Positions 62,301-64,000 of a stretch of DNA of 64,000 nucleotides are shown here, piece by piece; position 1 is the first letter of the stretch, and each line of letters starts with the position of its first letter. The notes under the pieces are model-generated. The model did not search any database. It worked only from the letters and a program-made list of their open reading frames with translations, and was not told the DNA's origin. The stretch comes from Acanthopleuribacter pedis. GTDB lineage: Bacteria > Acidobacteriota > Holophagae > Acanthopleuribacterales > Acanthopleuribacteraceae. The DNA is taken from NCBI RefSeq assembly GCF_017377855.1, contig NZ_JAFREP010000002.1, forward strand, positions 434,001 to 498,000, read 5' to 3'. The translations under genes were made by a program, and so were the position numbers.

Positions 62301-64000
62301 GCGGTGTTCCTCGGCCGCGATCACGTGGCGGGCGCCCGATTCGCGCAGCATGGTTTGGATACGATTCGCCGGGTAGTCGGGATCGACCGGCACATAAACC
62401 GCGCCGGCCGCGAGGAGCGCCAAAACCACGGCGGGATAATGCACATCGCGCTGCTGCAATACCGCAACCGGTTTGCCCGGCTGGAATCGGGGCTGGTCGC
62501 GGATGACCCGCGCCAATCGCGCCGCCAGATCTGTCAATTGGGCGAAGGTTTGTCGCGCCTCGCCATGGCGCACCGCGATGCGGTCGGGGAAGCGGTTCGC
62601 CGCGGCTTGGATCGCGGCGACCACATCGGTTTCCACCTGGGCCACCGGCGGCCCTTGCAGCAGAGACAGCGCTGAAGCGGGGACCAACGGCAAGGTGCGG
62701 TGGTCGGGGGCCGGGTGCCGGCTCAGATGGTCCATCACGGTGAGCAGGCGTGTGCCGAATTGGGCGGCGGCTTCGCGGTGGAACAAGTCGCTGTTGTATT
62801 CGACCGAAAAGACCCAGCCGTCCGGGGCCTGGAGAAAGTCGAAGCTGAGGTCGAGTTTGGCGGTATCGAAGCGGCTTTCCAGGGTGCCGATGCGCAGGTC
62901 GCCCAGCGTCTCCGCTTGGCGGTGGGGTTGGCTGACGTAGGAGAGCATGACGTCGGCGAGCGGGGAGCGGCTGGGATCGTGACCATAGGGCAATTCACCG
63001 ACCAAACGATCAAACGGGTACAAGCCGTGCGCCAAGGCGCCGATCACGGCCGCACGCACGCTGTCCAACAATGCGTCAAATGACGTGGCGTCGCTGAAAC
63101 GGGTGCGCAGCGCAACGCTGTTAATGAACAAGCCGACGTGGTCGTCGAGGTCGGGATGGGGGCGACCGGCGGCGGGCGAGGAAACCACCAGATCGGTTTG
63201 GCCGGTGAGGCGGTAGAGCAAGATGTTCAGCGCGGCGAGCAAACCCATGAACGGGGTGAGTTCCCGATTTTGGCAAAAGGCGGTGAAGGCGGGCATCAAG
63301 GCGTCGGGGAGCGGCACCACCACGCTGCCGCCGCGGTAGGTTTTTAGCGGGGGTCGCGGTCGGTCGGTGGGGAGCCGGAGCGCGGGCGGCTGTTCCGCGA
63401 AAACGCCGTGCCAGTATTGGTGAAGCCGCGCGCCTTCTTCGCCTTCCAGCCGGTTGCGCGACCAAACCGCGTAATCGCGGTATTGGAAGGGGAGCGGGGG
63501 CAAGGGGTTGGTTTTGCCCGCGATTAAGGCTTGGTAGCGCAAGCCGATCTCGCGGAACAGATTGTCCATCGACCATCCATCGGCGATGATGTGGTGAAGG
63601 GTGAACAGCAACACGTGCCGTTGCGGTTCGAGGCGAACCAAGGTGACGCGGAACAAGGGGCCCTTTTCCAGGTCAAAGGCCTGGTTGGCCTCGGTGTGGG
63701 CCAGGCGCGAGACCGCGCTTTCGGGTTCGGTTTGGTCGCTTAAGTCTACGATTTTTAGGGAGAAGGGCCGCACGGGGGCAACGACCTGACGGGGTTCGTC
63801 GCCGATGCGGGTGAAATGGGTGCGCAGGCTCTCATGGCGTTCGGTTAACTGGGCGACGGCCTGCTCCAGGAAATCGACGCGCAGCGGGCCGTCCAGGGTG
63901 AAGGCGCCCGGCACGTTGTAGGCCTCGGCCGCGTCCATTTGGTGCAGGATCCACAGGCGCCGTTGGCTGAAGGAAAGCGGATAGTGGTCGGCTTGGGGTT
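53382..64000 (-). CDS. Nonribosomal peptide synthetase 1 (partial: C-A-T, C-A-T, C-A-T, C)
   Basis: The frame is open to the window edge and already inside a condensation domain there (HYPLSFSQRRLWILHQ), so the 5' end lies outside. Order from the edge: C (LHHIIADGW), A (pocket DILHFGWVI), T (GGHSLE); C (LHHLIADGW), A (DILQLGMIW, a glycine-type pocket), T (GGNSLS); C (LHHLVSDAW), A (DFWNIGMVH, the threonine code), T (GGHSLN); and a closing C (AHHLIIDGW). The protein ends ELEF, 12 bases before the start of NRPS 2. It thus hands a ...X-Gly-Thr chain to the first Asn carrier of NRPS 2, with the condensation domain on this protein. The first A domain has SGSSGVPKA in place of SGSTGxPKG and a 13-residue duplication just before it. 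Its upstream modules are unknown. Confidence 0.93.
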   Translation of the reverse strand, partial: PQADHYPLSFSQRRLWILHQMDAAEAYNVPGAFTLDGPLRVDFLEQAVAQLTERHESLRTHFTRIGDEPRQVVAPVRPFSLKIVDLSDQTEPESAVSRLAHTEANQAFDLEKGPLFRVTLVRLEPQRHVLLFTLHHIIADGWSMDNLFREIGLRYQALIAGKTNPLPPLPFQYRDYAVWSRNRLEGEEGARLHQYWHGVFAEQPPALRLPTDRPRPPLKTYRGGSVVVPLPDALMPAFTAFCQNRELTPFMGLLAALNILLYRLTGQTDLVVSSPAAGRPHPDLDDHVGLFINSVALRTRFSDATSFDALLDSVRAAVIGALAHGLYPFDRLVGELPYGHDPSRSPLADVMLSYVSQPHRQAETLGDLRIGTLESRFDTAKLDLSFDFLQAPDGWVFSVEYNSDLFHREAAAQFGTRLLTVMDHLSRHPAPDHRTLPLVPASALSLLQGPPVAQVETDVVAAIQAAANRFPDRIAVRHGEARQTFAQLTDLAARLARVIRDQPRFQPGKPVAVLQQRDVHYPAVVLALLAAGAVYVPVDPDYPANRIQTMLRESGARHVIAAEEHRDMVQAPGRRLLTFSEWVSAAASAQPTLNQSLTGDRHAYLLDQPLTGDRHAYLMFTSGSSGVPKAVAVSHANLAHTVLHACAGFTIGDAPDACFALVAGFAFDIALLELLLPLSQGAAVSVLGRDLLLDAEQRHGALQQVTAFHAVPALLQHILDYATDFPRLRWLFTGGDRVPAELLQRAAEVLPEVRLFEWYGPTETTVICSALDVGAEGDAAFKPGCIGRPLPGVTLSLRDRNDQIVPRGCLGELHITGPGVAAGYRTKGRLDRTPFHHDGETRYRTGDWATCTNDGLLLFAGRADEQLKIRGIRMEPAEVEQRLRAHPAVEAALVAGREEKGQTHLAAYCVADTDVATLRAHLAQSLAEPMIPTRWFFLDALPRDPHGKIDRKALAALKTTEPETRGTHQAPRNETERALCAIWAEVLQRDVIGIDQHFTEVGGHSLELTQIALRIQQQFGFKPSIRLLISHPTVESLAVEIARHAKSTQRARTPVRAENTERFPATPDQQRLWVLCQFAEASRAYHLPGAFRFHGSVDQAAFDKAFAALVHRHPMLRARFIEEDKTLMVDLSGNPTCLSRLDLRNRENGEDDLAQFLAEESQRAFDLGNGPLFRCTLIQMDEETQVLALNLHHLIADGWSLNLLVADWWALYQHALGHGAKPTPPAYHFADYAADTAAHRQQRFEADRAWWRQRFATPPAPLEWVTDRPRPAVKRYRGAQPRFPFPHKLWNRVTTVAAQLGVTPFTVLTAAVFGWAQRRTGQNDVCFGTPVSGRDHQAWEPLVGLFLNTTVLRTEVRSEASFAALVGQVEGAINDAREHNAVGFAELVEAVNPPRDPGRAPLFDVFVSMFSRESTLPDGWTYETADYPTGQFDLSFQFGSENGAWQLYLEYDSDVYDASTAAHFADHWFTLLDAWTADAAAPLQRAAALETPATAEGPKSEYTKTSLLSLFKDQVLKQPDKTAYRCGETLLSYRAWWDQVEHLAGALAAMPKQPALVAVAMPRDLNLAVALAAIWRSGAAWLPLDPALPAARRDLLLADSDADLVLCTPETRPSQAPCPIRDFAETLAAGTPIAGPLPQNPASRAYLLYTSGSTGHPKGVSVAHGALLNFLRAMAERPGLETHDRVAAVTPMSFDISLLEWWLAPLVGATVDIFTREQVLDDPAVLQQRGVTLLQTTPANLALLHQAGWQPDPELRVLCGGEALPLPLAQKVAAQVAALWNMYGPTETTIWSTCARITPHEARIHCGTPIHNTRIVILDEQERACPPGVRGEIAIAGAGLADGYHDRETLTQTAFAPARGIEDSPRFYRTGDLGYLDQAGRLVVLGRRDFQIKHKGHRIEPGEIEAALCGAPEVNQAAVLLQGQAPETLLVAYVTANPATTAVDFEAVVQRLHVTLPAALVPQRVVQVQAMPLNSSGKIDRAALAAQTPAQQTAPATLSADQEQLAALWRSVGVTADAGPNSHFFAAGGNSLSAVRLRNRVRESLGLEINLTDVFRAPTLAAQCQLLLQAPPAETATPRAPDAARYAASPNQTALWQHAAQLGSDQAYLLPGAFRIKGAVAPRRLRAALEQVVAAQESLRYQFEEEDGSLWFRVKDAVSIPWQEIDLRGTVDAEAQAQTWLEREATTPMAVETALTPRVRLLQLADEDHLLLVTLHHLVSDAWSLDLLLQHWLRAYQGVAPTPPATRYRDIAHQANATDHTAARAWWRDQLADPPEPLDLAVDRETGHQTSAASRFHDIEPALVQRLNEVARDHEAGLFHLLVAATACFLHRYSGQEDLLIGTAAAGRDRREWEDVIGLFVQSPTLRLHPRGDLDFAAHLHQVRDHVVQATQFAAAHRPTRQPRVMLVMQEAERGAPDLPEGLSLTRTETAAGPAMFDLTIHISPHNKGLRLSFTYATALFDADTIAERVARFVDLLPQIAADPSRPLHAYRMLSPQRLHREQQRLQQSATLPQPTMHLSARLAETALRYADRTALVDGERRLTYADIDQLSARIATYLVAQHGIQPGQRVGLCLQRSAEMVVALLGILRAGAAYVPLDPDYPRARLDFFAEDAGLVACLSDARSDQAPTKVTPIHYQDAVAHHPLGSPPPRPADAETYVIYTSGSTGRPKGVPMRDNRVAALFEHAAPRFQFDEQDVWTLFHSVAFDFSVWELFGALLHGGTLVIVPQAVARDSRRFAQLLQAEQVTILNQIPSAFAALTADLEATGLRLPDLRQVIFGGEALNPAALASFAYRHPHCALINMYGITETCVHVTFRKLDPAALKSGASDIGTALPHLHISLLGKYGEWVPDGAAGEICVTGLGLAEGYHQRPELSAERFPRHPHLDGLTMYRSGDQARRDRCGNLMYQGRADQQVKVRGHRIEVGEVEAVLFNQTGVTEAVVRAVRDAAGQGTLLCWFTGTAEPAALRATARTQLPAYMRPAAFLPVDGFPRTPSGKIDVAALPRIVNQGKAPLATETEQALGRLWRELLHLPCAPDADSDFFELGGHSLNALRLCRRIEQQLGRTATPRLLFENPKLRDLAAALDQTACPAEQAWPIPPLPATATPLPSPQQQALWLLAQTRDLADSYHVCAGFRVQGPLAPGRIAAALQDLTAQHESLRTAFDVVAGQPRLRIADEVALPLRVVDAADWHEADQHRRQREPFDIATAPLLRAWVVRESPNQMQIWLCAHHLIIDGWSMELLQQQFLAALSGKPNPAPSGPRYRDVAHWLQGQAAEHLGYWRDQLAEPAPPVHLPQDGSRADAVDFAAAHVTATLPAEVVTALQQQARRLHISDFSLQLSLLFLTLAKLSGQNHLCIGTPVAGRPRLDLEPVVGYLVNTLPLTARLTPDRDLESWLQQVHRAVLGALDHQLVTFDQLVKAHQPEVTPGRHPFFDVMLVFQNQPAARPADSDLIAEPLPAPSATAKFDLTWTIMPGAESWLVDLAFRTALFSRERAAFFLKTYRDMVTALCAADPGPLAALIGAPAEDDELCFELEF
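53385..54690 (-). other. NRPS 1 C-terminal condensation domain
   Basis: A full-length C domain (AHHLIIDGW near 54300) closes the protein. The split between C here and A on the next protein is unusual because NRPS 2 also begins with half a C domain. Confidence 0.88.
54735..57755 (-). other. NRPS 1 module C-A-T, predicted Thr
   Basis: The A domain has YTSGSTGRPKG near 56000. FDFSVWE, LNQIPS, VIFGGEAL and NMYGITETCVH give D-F-W-N-I-G-M-V-H, the threonine code. T serine is near 54860. C has HHLVSDAW (DG to DA). Confidence 0.9.
57790..60815 (-). other. NRPS 1 module C-A-T, predicted Gly
   Basis: FDISLLE, LLQTTPA, LCGGEAL and NMYGPTETTIW give D-I-L-Q-L-G-M-I-W, close to the glycine code. T has GGNSLS near 57915. 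Confidence 0.82.
60865..64000 (-). other. NRPS 1 module C-A-T at the window edge, substrate unknown
   Basis: C has HHIIADGW near 63570. A gives D-I-L-H-F-G-W-V-I, with TGGDRVP as in NRPS 2 module 4. T has GGHSLE near 60985. The substrate cannot be named from the pocket. Confidence 0.82.
62145..62212. repeat. 39-bp in-frame tandem duplication in an adenylation domain
   Basis: The unit starting cagatacgcgtgcctgtcac at 62145 recurs at 62184. The first 29 bases are identical in both copies. It encodes Q(S/P)LTGDRHAYL(L/M) twice on the minus strand, just before the ATP-binding loop. Confidence 0.92.

Larger units (their letters stand above)
35795..64000 (-). other. Nonribosomal peptide biosynthetic gene cluster (incomplete at the window edge)
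   Basis: Four genes run on the minus strand in the order NRPS 1 (beyond 64000 to 53382), NRPS 2, a cyclic-peptide-type ABC exporter and a GlcD-like flavin oxidase. Junctions are 12 bases, a four-base overlap and 14 bases, so they form one operon. Upstream modules, the promoter, any MbtH protein, phosphopantetheinyl transferase, thioesterase and stand-alone A domains are not in the window. The left boundary is probably the convergent glycosylase gene ending at 35763. Confidence 0.9.

Overview
The window is GC-rich DNA from a Gram-negative bacterium. It encodes outer-membrane barrels, a tripartite RND pump and many secreted proteins. The mix of long nonribosomal peptide synthetase (NRPS) genes, secreted S41 peptidases and NtrC/LytTR two-component systems would suit a marine acidobacterium (Acanthopleuribacter-like) or a myxobacterium. 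That placement is a guess from gene content, because no rRNA or tRNA gene is visible.

Layout. Positions 1-1191 hold the last codons of a probable TonB-dependent receptor and a COG0523 (CobW-type) GTPase with a His-rich loop, a plausible metal-supply pair. It converges on a large secreted alpha-glucan hydrolase (1232-4891, minus) whose catalytic residues fit families GH57/GH119 and which carries several starch-binding modules. Two tandem paralogous secreted S41 peptidases follow (5473-9830), then an unknown membrane-anchored protein, a small acyltransferase and a heavy-metal RND efflux operon (18557 to 12974, minus) with a Cys/His-rich leader gene. From 19890 to 25823 come an rpn-like gene split by two small transposable elements, an FKBP isomerase, a secreted beta-propeller and a LytS/LytTR system. 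From 26052 to 33087 come small unknown genes and a four-gene operon (POTRA/barrel protein, DUF4390-like protein, NtrY-like kinase, NtrC-type regulator), each gene overlapping the next. At 33219-35763 an orphan C5-cytosine methyltransferase lies divergent from a MIG-type G/T mismatch glycosylase.

The right 28 kb (35795-64000, minus) is a nonribosomal peptide cluster that runs off the window. It holds two NRPS genes, a cyclic-peptide-type ABC exporter and a GlcD-like flavin oxidase, transcribed together. Reading the adenylation pockets by eye gives ...X-Gly-Thr | D-Asn-D-Asn-[no A domain]-X-[no A domain]. Two modules lack adenylation domains and no thioesterase is present, so loading and release must be unusual or supplied from elsewhere.

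A dispersed family of short inverted-repeat elements (about 160 bp, ends CCTAAG...CTTAGG) occurs five times. Two copies interrupt the rpn-like gene. Removing both copies, plus one copy of each flanking duplication, restores an intact 327-codon reading frame, which is direct evidence that the family has moved.
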